Of a stretch of 64,000 bases of DNA, positions 25,245-33,423 are shown one piece after another; positions within the stretch are counted from its first letter, which is position 1; each line of letters opens with the position of its first letter. The notes beneath the pieces were generated by a model. That model was given only the letters and a program-made list of their open reading frames with translations. It had not been told where the DNA came from and ran no database searches. The position numbers and the translations under genes are program-made. The stretch is from Candidatus Bipolaricaulota bacterium (lineage in GTDB: Bacteria > Bipolaricaulota > Bipolaricaulia > Bipolaricaulales > Bipolaricaulaceae), in contig JALHJZ010000001.1 of NCBI GenBank assembly GCA_022838705.1, forward strand, positions 292,689 to 356,688, written 5' to 3'.

Positions 25245-26258
25245 TCAGTTACGCGCCATCCACACCTGCCCCTCACCCAGGTAGGCCCGCCCCGCTGCGG
25301 CCCGCCGCAGGCGGTCCATCATCGCCACCCCGAGGCCCTCCTCCGGGACCGGCTCGGCGACGATCGCCGCGAGCCCGGCCCGGTCGAGCCGATGGAGGGT
25401 GGAAAAGAACCGGGCCCCTGCCTCGACGAGGTCCCCCCGCGGGGAGAGGACCTCCACCCGCCCGAACCCGCTCCACTCCTCGCGGAACGCGAGGAACCCA
25501 CACGCCAGCCGGTCCACCTGGTCGCTCCTCTCCGGGGCCGGGCCGTGGTCGAGGAGGAAGAGGGGGGTCGCGGGGAGGTAGTGGCGGGGGAGCGTCCCCG
25601 GCGAGGCCGATGGGCCAAGGGGCGGGGCAGTGCGGAGCTCGGGGATCACCTCCCGCAGCGCCTCGAGCGGGGTCCCCCCCGGGCGGAGCACCACCGGCAT
25701 CTCCTCGGCGAGCGATACCACGGTGGACTCAATCCCAACTGGGGTCGGCCCACCGGCGATGACCGCATCCACCTGCCCAGCGAGCTGGGAGAGGACGTCG
25801 TCGTGGTGGGTGGGGGAGAGGCGGCCGAACCGGTTCGCGCTCGGAGCCGCGATCGGCCTCCCCGCCGCCCGGATGAGGGCGAGGGCCACGGGGTGGTCCG
25901 GCATCCGCACCGCCACCGTGGGCAGGCCAGCGGTGACGATCGCCGGGACCCGCCGCTGGCGGGGGAGGACGAGGGTCAGGGGACCAGGCCAGAAGGTCTC
26001 CATGAGCCTCCGCGCGAGCGGCGGGACCTCCGTCCACAGGGTCCCGACGTCTTCGGGGGAGGCGACGTGGACGATCACCGGGTCGAACCGGGGCCGCTCT
26101 TTGGCCGCGAACACGCGCGCCACGGCCCGCGCCACCATGGCGTCCGCCCCGAGGCCGTACACCGTCTCCGTCGGGAACGCCACGATCCCCTGCCGGCGGA
26201 TCACGGCCGCGGCGGCGACGATCCCTTCCTCATCCGGAGCGAGGAGCTGCGTCTCCAT
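25245..26258 (-). CDS. L-threonylcarbamoyladenylate synthase, Sua5 type
   Basis: 337 aa. Makes the threonylcarbamoyl-AMP used for the t6A37 modification of ANN-decoding tRNAs. The N-terminal YrdC domain has VAFPTETVYGLGADA, KERPRFDPVIVHV, FWPGPLTLVL, VAVRMPDHP, AAPSANRFGRLSPT and ESTVVSL. A linker then leads to the C-terminal Sua5 domain, absent from short TsaC. The track frame extends to a TTG at 26267, but the ATG at 26258 fits the alignment and has TACGAT 8 nt upstream. It heads a two-gene unit with PfpI. Confidence 0.92.
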   Translation of the reverse strand: METQLLAPDEEGIVAAAAVIRRQGIVAFPTETVYGLGADAMVARAVARVFAAKERPRFDPVIVHVASPEDVGTLWTEVPPLARRLMETFWPGPLTLVLPRQRRVPAIVTAGLPTVAVRMPDHPVALALIRAAGRPIAAPSANRFGRLSPTHHDDVLSQLAGQVDAVIAGGPTPVGIESTVVSLAEEMPVVLRPGGTPLEALREVIPELRTAPPLGPSASPGTLPRHYLPATPLFLLDHGPAPERSDQVDRLACGFLAFREEWSGFGRVEVLSPRGDLVEAGARFFSTLHRLDRAGLAAIVAEPVPEEGLGVAMMDRLRRAAAGRAYLGEGQVWMARN

Positions 26259-26341
26259 CGTCCTCAATCGTACCGCACGCCCCTGGTGAGGGAAGCCCCC
26301 CGGTCCCGACCGGCTCCCCGATGGGGGATAATGGCACAGCG
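26259..26341. promoter_or_regulatory. Divergent sua5 / amidohydrolase promoter spacer
   Basis: TACGAT (complement of 26267-26272) lies 8 nt before the Sua5 ATG. GATAAT (26327-26332) lies 9 nt before the preferred amidohydrolase ATG at 26342. No convincing Shine-Dalgarno is present on either side. Confidence 0.4.
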
Positions 26342-27844
26342 ATGGGAGCGGATCTGATCCTCTATGGAGGCCCCCTGTTCGGGGCCGATGGAGCGGATGC
26401 CCTCGCCGTCCGGTGCGGGCGGATCGCCGCCGTGGGACCTTCCCCCGAGCTCCTCCGCCTGGCGGGGCCGGAGACGGCCCTGATCCCCCTCCGCGGGCGG
26501 GCCGTCCTCCCCGGGTTCTTCGACGCCCACACCCACTTCATCCGCGTGGGCCTGGAATACACGTTCTACGTTGGGCTGGAGGCAGCGTGGTCGCTCGGGG
26601 AAGCCCTGGACCGGCTGCGGGAAGCAGCGCGGGCCCGTCCCGCGGGGTGGATCGTCGGCCGGGGGTGGGACGAGTCGCGGTGGCCGGAGAAGCGGTACCT
26701 GGAACGGGCCGATCTCGACCGGGCCGTTCCCCACCAGCCATGCTGCGCGGTGCGGGTGGACGGGCACCTCGTGGCCGCCAACACCCTCGCCCTCGCCCAC
26801 TGCGCCCGCCCCGCCGGGGAGTTCGTGGACCGCGACCGGGGCCACCTCCGCGAGGACGCGGCCTCCGACCTCGTCTGCGCCGCACAACCCGACCGGGAGA
26901 CGCTCGCCGAGGCCGTGTCCGCCGCCTCCCGCCACGCGGCCGCGCTCGGGGTGACGGCGGTTGGCGACATGGCGAGCTCGGGCGATCTCGCCGCCTACCA
27001 GGTCGCCCGGCGGCGGGGAACCCTCCAAACCCGGGTTTTCCTCTACCTCCCGGTGGACGACCTTCCGGCCTTGAAGGAGCTCCAGCTGAGCCATGGGTTG
27101 GGCTCCCCCCTCCTTACGATCCAGGGGGTGAAGGTGTTCGCTGACGGCTCAATCGGGGCCCGCACCGCGGCGGTCAGCACGCCGTACCGGGACGGAACGG
27201 GCCTGGGGCAGCTCCTCACCGAGCGGGCCGACCTCGCCCGCCTGGGGCGGGAGGCGAGCGAAGCGGGGCTCCAGCTCGCCGTCCACGCCATCGGCGACCG
27301 GGCGATCGAGGAGGCCCTCGCCGCAGCCCACGCCGCGGGGGTGGGCCGCCTGGACCGGCAGCGGATCGAGCACCTCGAACTCCCCACCCCTGAGCAGCTG
27401 GACCGGATGGCCTCCCGCGGGCTCGTGGCCTCGATGCAGCCAAACTTCCTCCAGTGGTCGGGGCGGGGAGGGATGTACGAGGACCGCCTGGGCCCGGAAC
27501 GGGATGAGCGGATAGATCCCCACGCCTGGGTCAGCGAGCGGGGGATTCCCCTGGCGTTCGGGTCGGATGGGATGCCGATGGACCCCCTGTACGGGATCGG
27601 CCTCGCCCTCGATCCTCCCCACCCGCCCCAGAAGCTCACCCTCGCCGCAGCGATCCGCGCCTACACGGAAGGGGCAGCCTACGCTGCGTTCGCCGAACCG
27701 GACCTTGGGACGCTCTCCCCGGGGAAGAGGGCGGACCTCGTCGTCCTGTCTCGGGACCCAGCTCAGGCCCCGTGGGAGGAGCTTGCGGTGGACCTGACGT
27801 TCCTCGCCGGGGAACTAATCTACACCCGCCCTGGGACGGGCTAG
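26342..27844 (+). CDS. Amidohydrolase, YtcJ-like
   Basis: 500 aa. Metal-dependent hydrolase with the split beta-sandwich plus TIM barrel. LPGFFDAHTHFIRVG supplies the HxH metal pair, GVKVFADGSIGARTAAVSTP is a YtcJ block, LAVHAIGDRAIEEALAA carries the next histidine and FGSDGMPMDPLYGI the catalytic aspartate. The C-terminal LSPGKRADLVVLSRDP closes the sandwich domain. Substrate is unknown; relatives act on N-substituted amides or formamides. The ATG at 26342 is preferred over one 21 nt upstream because of promoter spacing and because the strand begins ADLILYGGPLF. mutM starts 1 nt after its stop. Confidence 0.85.
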   Translation: MGADLILYGGPLFGADGADALAVRCGRIAAVGPSPELLRLAGPETALIPLRGRAVLPGFFDAHTHFIRVGLEYTFYVGLEAAWSLGEALDRLREAARARPAGWIVGRGWDESRWPEKRYLERADLDRAVPHQPCCAVRVDGHLVAANTLALAHCARPAGEFVDRDRGHLREDAASDLVCAAQPDRETLAEAVSAASRHAAALGVTAVGDMASSGDLAAYQVARRRGTLQTRVFLYLPVDDLPALKELQLSHGLGSPLLTIQGVKVFADGSIGARTAAVSTPYRDGTGLGQLLTERADLARLGREASEAGLQLAVHAIGDRAIEEALAAAHAAGVGRLDRQRIEHLELPTPEQLDRMASRGLVASMQPNFLQWSGRGGMYEDRLGPERDERIDPHAWVSERGIPLAFGSDGMPMDPLYGIGLALDPPHPPQKLTLAAAIRAYTEGAAYAAFAEPDLGTLSPGKRADLVVLSRDPAQAPWEELAVDLTFLAGELIYTRPGTG

Positions 27845-27845
27845 C

Positions 27846-28619
27846 TTGCCTGAGCTCCCTGAGGTGGAGACGATGGTCCGCGGGCTGCGGCCCCATGTGG
27901 TGGGGGAGGAGATCCTTTCCGCCGATGTGCGGGACCCAAAACTCGCCCCCATCGCCCCTGCCCTCGACCTCCCCGCGACCGTGGTGTCCCTTTCCCGGCG
28001 GGGAAAACACATCCTGTTCGACCTCGGGGACCGAACCCTCGTCCTCCACCTGCGGATGAGCGGCCGCCTCGCGTGGGGACCAAGGGAGCCCACCGGAAAG
28101 GTCCGCCTGTCCCTCCGCTTCCCCCACGGAGGCGTCCACCTCGTGGATCCGCGCCGCCTGGGGACCGCCGCGGTCGAGGAGCGATTCGTGGACGAGCTCG
28201 GCCCGGAGCCGCTCGGGGACCTCTCCTGGCTCCCCGCGGCCCTCGCCGGGAGCCGGATGCCGGTCAAGCTATGGCTCATGGACCAGAAGAAGATCGCGGG
28301 GATCGGGAACATCTACGCGGCGGAGATCCTGTTCCAGGCGGGCATCTCCCCCACCCGGCCCGCGGGCTCCCTGTCCCGGACGGAGGTCGCCCGGCTCGAG
28401 GACGCGATCCCGTCCGTCCTCGAACGGGCGATCGCCGCCGGGGGGACGACCCTCGCCGACGGCCTCTACCGGGGGCCGACCGGGGAGGAGGGCGAGTTCC
28501 GGTACGAGCTCTCCGTCTACGGCCGGGAGGGGGAACCGTGCCCACGGTGCGGGGCCCGGATCGAACGCTCCCTCCTCGGCGGGCGGGGCACCTACTCCTG
28601 CCCCCGCTGCCAGAGCTAG
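27846..28619 (+). CDS. mutM: Formamidopyrimidine-DNA glycosylase
   Basis: 257 aa. Base-excision repair enzyme removing 8-oxoguanine and formamidopyrimidines. It begins with TTG then PELPEVETMVRGL, so the catalytic Pro and Glu follow the initiator as required. HLRMSGRL, the H2TH region around QKKIAGIGNIYAAEILFQAGI and the C-terminal zinc finger CPRCGARIERSLLGGRG with the final CPRC are complete. The TTG start almost touches the stop of the amidohydrolase, implying coupled translation. Confidence 0.95.
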   Translation: MPELPEVETMVRGLRPHVVGEEILSADVRDPKLAPIAPALDLPATVVSLSRRGKHILFDLGDRTLVLHLRMSGRLAWGPREPTGKVRLSLRFPHGGVHLVDPRRLGTAAVEERFVDELGPEPLGDLSWLPAALAGSRMPVKLWLMDQKKIAGIGNIYAAEILFQAGISPTRPAGSLSRTEVARLEDAIPSVLERAIAAGGTTLADGLYRGPTGEEGEFRYELSVYGREGEPCPRCGARIERSLLGGRGTYSCPRCQS

Positions 28620-28690
28620 GGGGCTCCCGAACGAGCGCGGCTCCGTCTCCTGGTCTCCTCCTTGCGAAGGGACCAGGCGAGCGCCGGCCG

Positions 28691-29959
28691 TCACGGGCCG
28701 AGGACCTGCGTGGGGGAGGAAACGTAGAGCTTGAGCTCGTCCACCGAGAACACGAGCTCGGCGAAGAACGCGAGGTACCCTGCGCCGGGCGGGGCGAGCA
28801 CCGCTCCCCACGCCCGATCCTCCCCCCTCAGCTCCCGTTCCTCCCAGCGGGAGAACCGAAAATCCCGGGTCGCGCTCGCGGCGACCCACAGCCGCGCCTC
28901 ATCCGGTTCGCGATCGGTCTCCACCCCAACCAGTGCCCCATCCAAGGTGAACCGGACCGTCGGGGCGCTCTCCCCCCGCGCCACGAGCCGCGCAAACGCC
29001 CCGACCGAGCTCATCACCCGGAACACGTCGAGGAGCCCATGCCCGGCGTTGGGGACGACGAGGAGGAGCTTCGGGTCGGGGAGGCCTGGCCAGTAGAGGC
29101 TGGTCGCGTCCACGGTCCAGTAGGGATCGTTCGACCCCACAACGATGAGCTTGGGCATCGTGAGGGCGTGCCGGTACGTGTACGGGTCCACGATCCGCGC
29201 CAGCCGCATCCCACGCTCCGAGGTCGCAAACGCCCGGGTGAGCCCGCGCGACGTGTAGGCATCGAGCATCGGCGACGGGCCGCCGAGCACCTCCTCCTGG
29301 TGCTGAAGCTGGGCCGGGATATTAAGGAAGTCGAACACAATCGGGGCCAGCCCCAGCACCCGCGCGGGCGCGGTGGCCGCGGTGAGGTAGGCCGTCCAGC
29401 CGCGCTTGGACGCCCCGGCGACCACGAACCCGCGCAGCTCCGTTCCCCAGAGGTCGGGGGCGAGCGCATCCAGGGCCTCCAGCGCGGCGTGGGCGCTGCG
29501 CACCATCGGGAGGAGAAGGGGCCAGTCCGGGTCCCCCTCGACCAGGTACTGCTCGAACGTGTGGGCGATGAGGGCGTCCTCGCGCAAGCCGAACAAGGGC
29601 TGGTTGGGCACCCCACTGAGGATGGCGAACCGGAGGCCGGAGAGGGCCGCCCCCGTCCGCGCGAGGAGGACATCCCCGGGCCCGGGATCCCCCGAGATGA
29701 AGAGCACGATCACGTCCTCCACCAGGACCTCTCCCGGCTCGTACACGGTCAGCACGTGGCCCCACGGGATCCCGCGCCAGGTTTGGGACCGGAGGCCGAT
29801 CTCCGTCACCCGCCCCGCGCCCATCGGTTGGGTGGACCGGACCTCCCACCTCCCCTCCCCCGCCGTGGCGGCGAGGTAGTCGTAGAGCTCACCCGGCGGC
29901 TCTCCCACGCCCACCGCCGACACCGCCGCTACCAGGGCTCCGACAAGCAGTCTCTCCAC
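28691..29959 (-). CDS. Exported PhoPQ-activated pathogenicity-related (PqaA-like) protein
   Basis: 422 aa. Alpha/beta-hydrolase-like protein of the PhoPQ_related family. The putative nucleophile elbow is VAGASKRGWTAYLTA, the acid is in VVGSNDPYW, and the histidine in VPNAGHG. The N terminus after the chosen start (VERLLVGALVAAVSAVGVG) is a signal peptide. I place the start at the GTG at 29959 because AAGGAGG lies directly upstream; the frame is open to 30028. Members occur in Dictyostelium and varied bacteria and their substrate is poorly known. Single gene. Confidence 0.83.
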   Translation of the reverse strand: MERLLVGALVAAVSAVGVGEPPGELYDYLAATAGEGRWEVRSTQPMGAGRVTEIGLRSQTWRGIPWGHVLTVYEPGEVLVEDVIVLFISGDPGPGDVLLARTGAALSGLRFAILSGVPNQPLFGLREDALIAHTFEQYLVEGDPDWPLLLPMVRSAHAALEALDALAPDLWGTELRGFVVAGASKRGWTAYLTAATAPARVLGLAPIVFDFLNIPAQLQHQEEVLGGPSPMLDAYTSRGLTRAFATSERGMRLARIVDPYTYRHALTMPKLIVVGSNDPYWTVDATSLYWPGLPDPKLLLVVPNAGHGLLDVFRVMSSVGAFARLVARGESAPTVRFTLDGALVGVETDREPDEARLWVAASATRDFRFSRWEERELRGEDRAWGAVLAPPGAGYLAFFAELVFSVDELKLYVSSPTQVLGP

Positions 29960-30069
29960 AGGGCCTCCTTGGAGGGAGTGTACCCCGGACCGGAGCCGGG
30001 CCCGTGAGGCTCCCCCGCTAGAGCTCACCAGCGGAGTTCGGCTACACTCGTCCCGGGGAGGAGATAGAG

Positions 30070-30273
30070 ATGCACAGGTTCATGCTGCGGGCCCACGATG
30101 GCGAGATCGAGGCAGAGGCGCGGCGGCTCCTCGCCGCCCTGGACGTGGACGACGTCGAGGTAATCCGCGACGAGACGGTGGCCGAGGCGTGGCTCGATGA
30201 CCTAGAGGCCCGACGCACGATCTACGGCCTGGCGGAGATCCGTCAGTACCTGGAGGAGCTCATCGCCGGGTAG
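30070..30273 (+). CDS. Small acidic protein of unknown function (67 aa)
   Basis: I do not recognise this protein. The start is well supported: GGGGAGGAG sits upstream of the ATG, and TACACT lies about 25 nt further up. It is acidic, with no membrane segment and no cysteine. It seems to form a beta-alpha-beta-alpha pattern: RFMLRAHDGEIEAEARRLLA, a VDDVEVIRDETVAEAWL strand-helix, and a C-terminal helix ending in EIRQYLEELIAG. The shape and the conserved-looking YGLAEIRQYLEEL end recall small proteins with a thioredoxin-like or glutaredoxin-like C-terminal helix, but this is only an impression. It lies 120 nt upstream of the AOR gene. Confidence 0.65.
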   Translation: MHRFMLRAHDGEIEAEARRLLAALDVDDVEVIRDETVAEAWLDDLEARRTIYGLAEIRQYLEELIAG

Positions 30274-30393
30274 CCTGGGCCCGCTGCGGCGGGAGAGGCC
30301 GTTTGGCCCGGAGGACATGGGGGGAGCTATACTCGACCGGCTTGCCGCGGGGCGTGAGCGGCGCACGTGGGGGGAGACCACGAAGGGGGAGAC

Positions 30394-32277
30394 ATGAACG
30401 GTGTGACGGGGAAGATGTTGGTCGCGGACCTTTCGCAGAGGAAGACAGAGGTGGAGACGCTGCCGGACCAGGCGTACCGCCTGTTCCTCGGCGGGTTCGG
30501 GTTGGGGGCGCACCTCGCCTGGACCCGGATCCCCAAGGGCGCCGATCCCCTCGGGGAGAAGAACGTGGTGGCGATGGTCCCCGGCCTCCTCACCGGGGAT
30601 GGGATCTCCACAGCGTCGAAGACGGCGTTCACCTTCCGCTCCCCCCTCACCGGCACGCTCGCCCGTTCCGTCGCCGGGGCCTGGGCGGGGATCGCGCTCC
30701 GCAAGGCGGGGTGGGACGCCCTCCTCCTGACCGGGGCGAGCAAGGCGCCGGTCGTCCTGATCATCGAGGACGGCCAGGCGCGGTTCGAGGACGCGAGCGA
30801 CCTGTGGGGGCTCGACCTCCGCGCCACGGCGAAGTCCCTCCGCGCCCGGTTCGGCGAGGGGTACCGCACGGTGGCCATCGGCCCTGCGGGGGAGAACCTA
30901 TCCCTCATCTCCACGATCGAATGCGATGGCCGCCAGGCGGGCCGGGGCGGGGGCGGGGCAGTGCTCGGGGCGAAGAAGCTGAAGGCGGTCCTCGTCAAGG
31001 GGACGGGCCCGGTCCCTGTCCACGACCGTGACCGGATGAAGGAGATCGTCTCCCACTGGCAGGGGATCATCCGCGACCACCCGGTGACGAAGGCGGACAT
31101 GGGCTACGGGAGTGGGGAGTTCCTCGACTGGATGAACCGCGAGTCCGGCACGTTCCCGTCCAAGAACTGGCAATGGGGGTACTTCAAGAGCGCCTACGCC
31201 CGCGCTGCGGACGGGAAGATCGAGCTCGACCCGTACTACTGGGCCCCCAAGTACGTGGCGCGGAACGTCGCCTGCCCAACCTGCACCAAGCCCTGCGGGC
31301 AGCTGTTCCAGGTCAAGGAGGGGAAGTACGCCGGGACGGAGGTGGACGGGCCGGAATACGAGACCCTCTACTCGCTCGGGGGTGCCCCGGAGGTGGCCTC
31401 GATCGAGGCCGTGGCCAAGGCGAACGAGATCTGCGACGTCCTGGGGCTGGACACGATCTCGGCCGGGGTGACCGTGGCGTGGGCGATGGAAGCCGTCGAA
31501 CGGGGGCTCCTCTCGAAGAGGGACCTCGACGGGATCGACCTCAAGTTCGGCGACGCGGACGCGATGCTCGCCGTGCTGGAGAAGATGGGGCGCCGGGAGG
31601 GGAAGACAGGGGCGCTCCTCGCCGACGGGACGAAGGCCGCCTGTGACCGGCTCGGCAAGGGAGCCTCGTTCGCGATCCACATTAAGGGGATGGAGCTCCC
31701 GGCCTACGACATCCGCGGGTCGAAGGGGGCCGCGCTCGCGTTCGCCGTCTCCTTCCGGGGAGGGGACCACCTCACCGGCGGCGTGTACGGGCTGGAGTAC
31801 GGGGGCTCGTGGTGGAAGCTCACTGCGGATCGGCACGCTCTTCGCGGGAAGGGGTTCGAGGTCCGGCTCCTCGAGGACCTGATGGCGGTATACGACACCC
31901 TCGGTGTGTGCAAGTTCACGCGCCACATCTACTTCCTGGAGGGCCTGCCGGAGATGGTCGCGGCCCAGACAGGCCTCGAACTGACGGCGGCCGAACTCCT
32001 CACGGTTGGGGAGAGGGCGTACAACCTCGCCCGGGCGTTCAACGTCCGGGAGGGGTTCTCGCGCAAGGACGACCACCTCCCGCCGCGGGTGATGGAGCTC
32101 CCCATCCCGGACGGGCCATCGGCGGGGGACCGAGTGAGCTTAGAGGAGCTTCAGGCCCTCCTCGACGACTACTACGAGGCCCGCGGGTGGAGCCGGGACG
32201 GCGTGCCCCTCAAGGGGCGCCTGGCGTCGCTCGACCTCCCCGACGTGGCAGACGCCGTGGGAGCCAGCGGCCCCTAA
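30394..32277 (+). CDS. aor: Aldehyde:ferredoxin oxidoreductase, tungsten-type
   Basis: 627 aa. Oxidises aldehydes to acids (or the reverse) with ferredoxin, using a bis-pterin tungsten cofactor and a [4Fe-4S] cluster. The N-terminal domain has GGFGLGAHLAW, SPLTGTLARSVAGAWAG and AIGPAGENL. The cluster ligands are CPTCTKPCG (CxxCxxxC, about residues 293-301) and a fourth Cys in YDTLGVCKF. ICDVLGLDTISAG is the pterin-binding block. Start is the ATG of MNGVTGKML with AGGGGGAG upstream; TATACT at 30328-30333 may be the -10, giving a leader of about 55 nt. Could feed the Mbh hydrogenase. Other AOR-family members differ in substrate, so aldehyde range is open. Confidence 0.92.
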   Translation: MNGVTGKMLVADLSQRKTEVETLPDQAYRLFLGGFGLGAHLAWTRIPKGADPLGEKNVVAMVPGLLTGDGISTASKTAFTFRSPLTGTLARSVAGAWAGIALRKAGWDALLLTGASKAPVVLIIEDGQARFEDASDLWGLDLRATAKSLRARFGEGYRTVAIGPAGENLSLISTIECDGRQAGRGGGGAVLGAKKLKAVLVKGTGPVPVHDRDRMKEIVSHWQGIIRDHPVTKADMGYGSGEFLDWMNRESGTFPSKNWQWGYFKSAYARAADGKIELDPYYWAPKYVARNVACPTCTKPCGQLFQVKEGKYAGTEVDGPEYETLYSLGGAPEVASIEAVAKANEICDVLGLDTISAGVTVAWAMEAVERGLLSKRDLDGIDLKFGDADAMLAVLEKMGRREGKTGALLADGTKAACDRLGKGASFAIHIKGMELPAYDIRGSKGAALAFAVSFRGGDHLTGGVYGLEYGGSWWKLTADRHALRGKGFEVRLLEDLMAVYDTLGVCKFTRHIYFLEGLPEMVAAQTGLELTAAELLTVGERAYNLARAFNVREGFSRKDDHLPPRVMELPIPDGPSAGDRVSLEELQALLDDYYEARGWSRDGVPLKGRLASLDLPDVADAVGASGP

Positions 32278-32296
32278 CCTGCCGCGCGGTCTCCCC

Positions 32297-33412
32297 TCAC
32301 CCCAGGTCGCGGAACCTCCCCTCGAGCTCGGCGAGGGATCGGCGGAACGCGCTGTACTCGAGCTCGGTCATGGGGAGCATCGCCGCCCCCACGAACCCCT
32401 GCTGCCTCATCCACTCCCCCTTCTCCTGCGCCTTGAGGCGCACATGATCCCACACTGGATTCCCGAACACGTCCACCCCTGGGGAGAGCTTCCCCTCGTG
32501 GTTTACGGAGTAGGCGACGCACGCGACGAGCGGCAGACAGTAGGGGCCCGTCACCGGGGTGTTGATCGCCACCGGCATCAGGGGCATCGTGTGGCTCCCC
32601 CGCGCCCCCCCGGCCACGTACGGGGCGACCACGAACGGGCTCACCGCCTCCTCCGGCGCCGGGAAGATACCCTGGGTGCGCACAATCGCCACCGGATCGT
32701 CCTTCCCCTTGTACTCACCGGCGATCGTGTGCAGGCGATCCGTGGACACGGCCACCACCTGCTGGTTGGGGTGGAGGCGGGAGTGGATGGACTGGATCCC
32801 AAACCGGTTCTCGTCGCGCAAGAGGATCGCGAGGTCCACGTGTTCCTCCGGGGAGACGAGGTCCACCACCCGATCACCATGGGCATGTTCCATGTCGATG
32901 ATGCAAAATTTGAATCCCTTCTTCATCGCTGGGAGCATGAGCCCCCCGTTGTAGAGCGGGCTTGTAAATACAGCCCACAGGGGGAAGTTGAACGCGCCGG
33001 GCCCGCACTTGTCGGCGGTGAACACGAGGAACGCCTCCGCCCTCCGCTCGGGGGCACGCTCGTCGAACGTGATCTCCGCTGAGCCCGGTCCAGCTCCCCG
33101 TACGTTCCCCGACGGAGCGTCCTTGAGGAGGTCCTGCCCAGCGGCGTACAGCCCCTCGGACCGGGCGATCTCCGTGCACCGCTTGAACACGTCCCACGCC
33201 AGGTTGTGGACGTCGGGATGCCCACTCCCATTCCGATGCGTCATGAGGAGACAGACGTCATCCCCGGTGTAGGTGACGGCGAAGTCCACAAGCAGCCTGC
33301 GTGCGACAGCATCCCGCAACGCGGCCCGCGCCTCCTCCACCATCCGCGGCGACGGGCACGTGTGCCCGCCCACGCTCCCGATGTCCGCCTTGATGGCGCT
33401 GATCGTGAGCAC
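32297..33412 (-). CDS. fbp: Fructose-1,6-bisphosphate aldolase/phosphatase, archaeal type
   Basis: 371 aa. Bifunctional gluconeogenic enzyme that joins triose phosphates and dephosphorylates the product, giving fructose 6-phosphate irreversibly. The N terminus LTISAIKADIGSVGGHTCPS is diagnostic; TYTGDDVCLLMTH, FDVFKR-like helices, EYKGKDDPVA (about 232-241, with the Schiff-base Lys and nearby Tyr) and the final lid region match. Start is the GTG at 33412 with GGGGAGGGG upstream; the longer open frame overlaps thrS. It follows thrS by 11 nt. The enzyme is known mainly from thermophilic Archaea and deep-branching bacteria. Confidence 0.95.
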   Translation of the reverse strand: MLTISAIKADIGSVGGHTCPSPRMVEEARAALRDAVARRLLVDFAVTYTGDDVCLLMTHRNGSGHPDVHNLAWDVFKRCTEIARSEGLYAAGQDLLKDAPSGNVRGAGPGSAEITFDERAPERRAEAFLVFTADKCGPGAFNFPLWAVFTSPLYNGGLMLPAMKKGFKFCIIDMEHAHGDRVVDLVSPEEHVDLAILLRDENRFGIQSIHSRLHPNQQVVAVSTDRLHTIAGEYKGKDDPVAIVRTQGIFPAPEEAVSPFVVAPYVAGGARGSHTMPLMPVAINTPVTGPYCLPLVACVAYSVNHEGKLSPGVDVFGNPVWDHVRLKAQEKGEWMRQQGFVGAAMLPMTELEYSAFRRSLAELEGRFRDLG

Positions 33413-33423
33413 GATCCCCTCCC

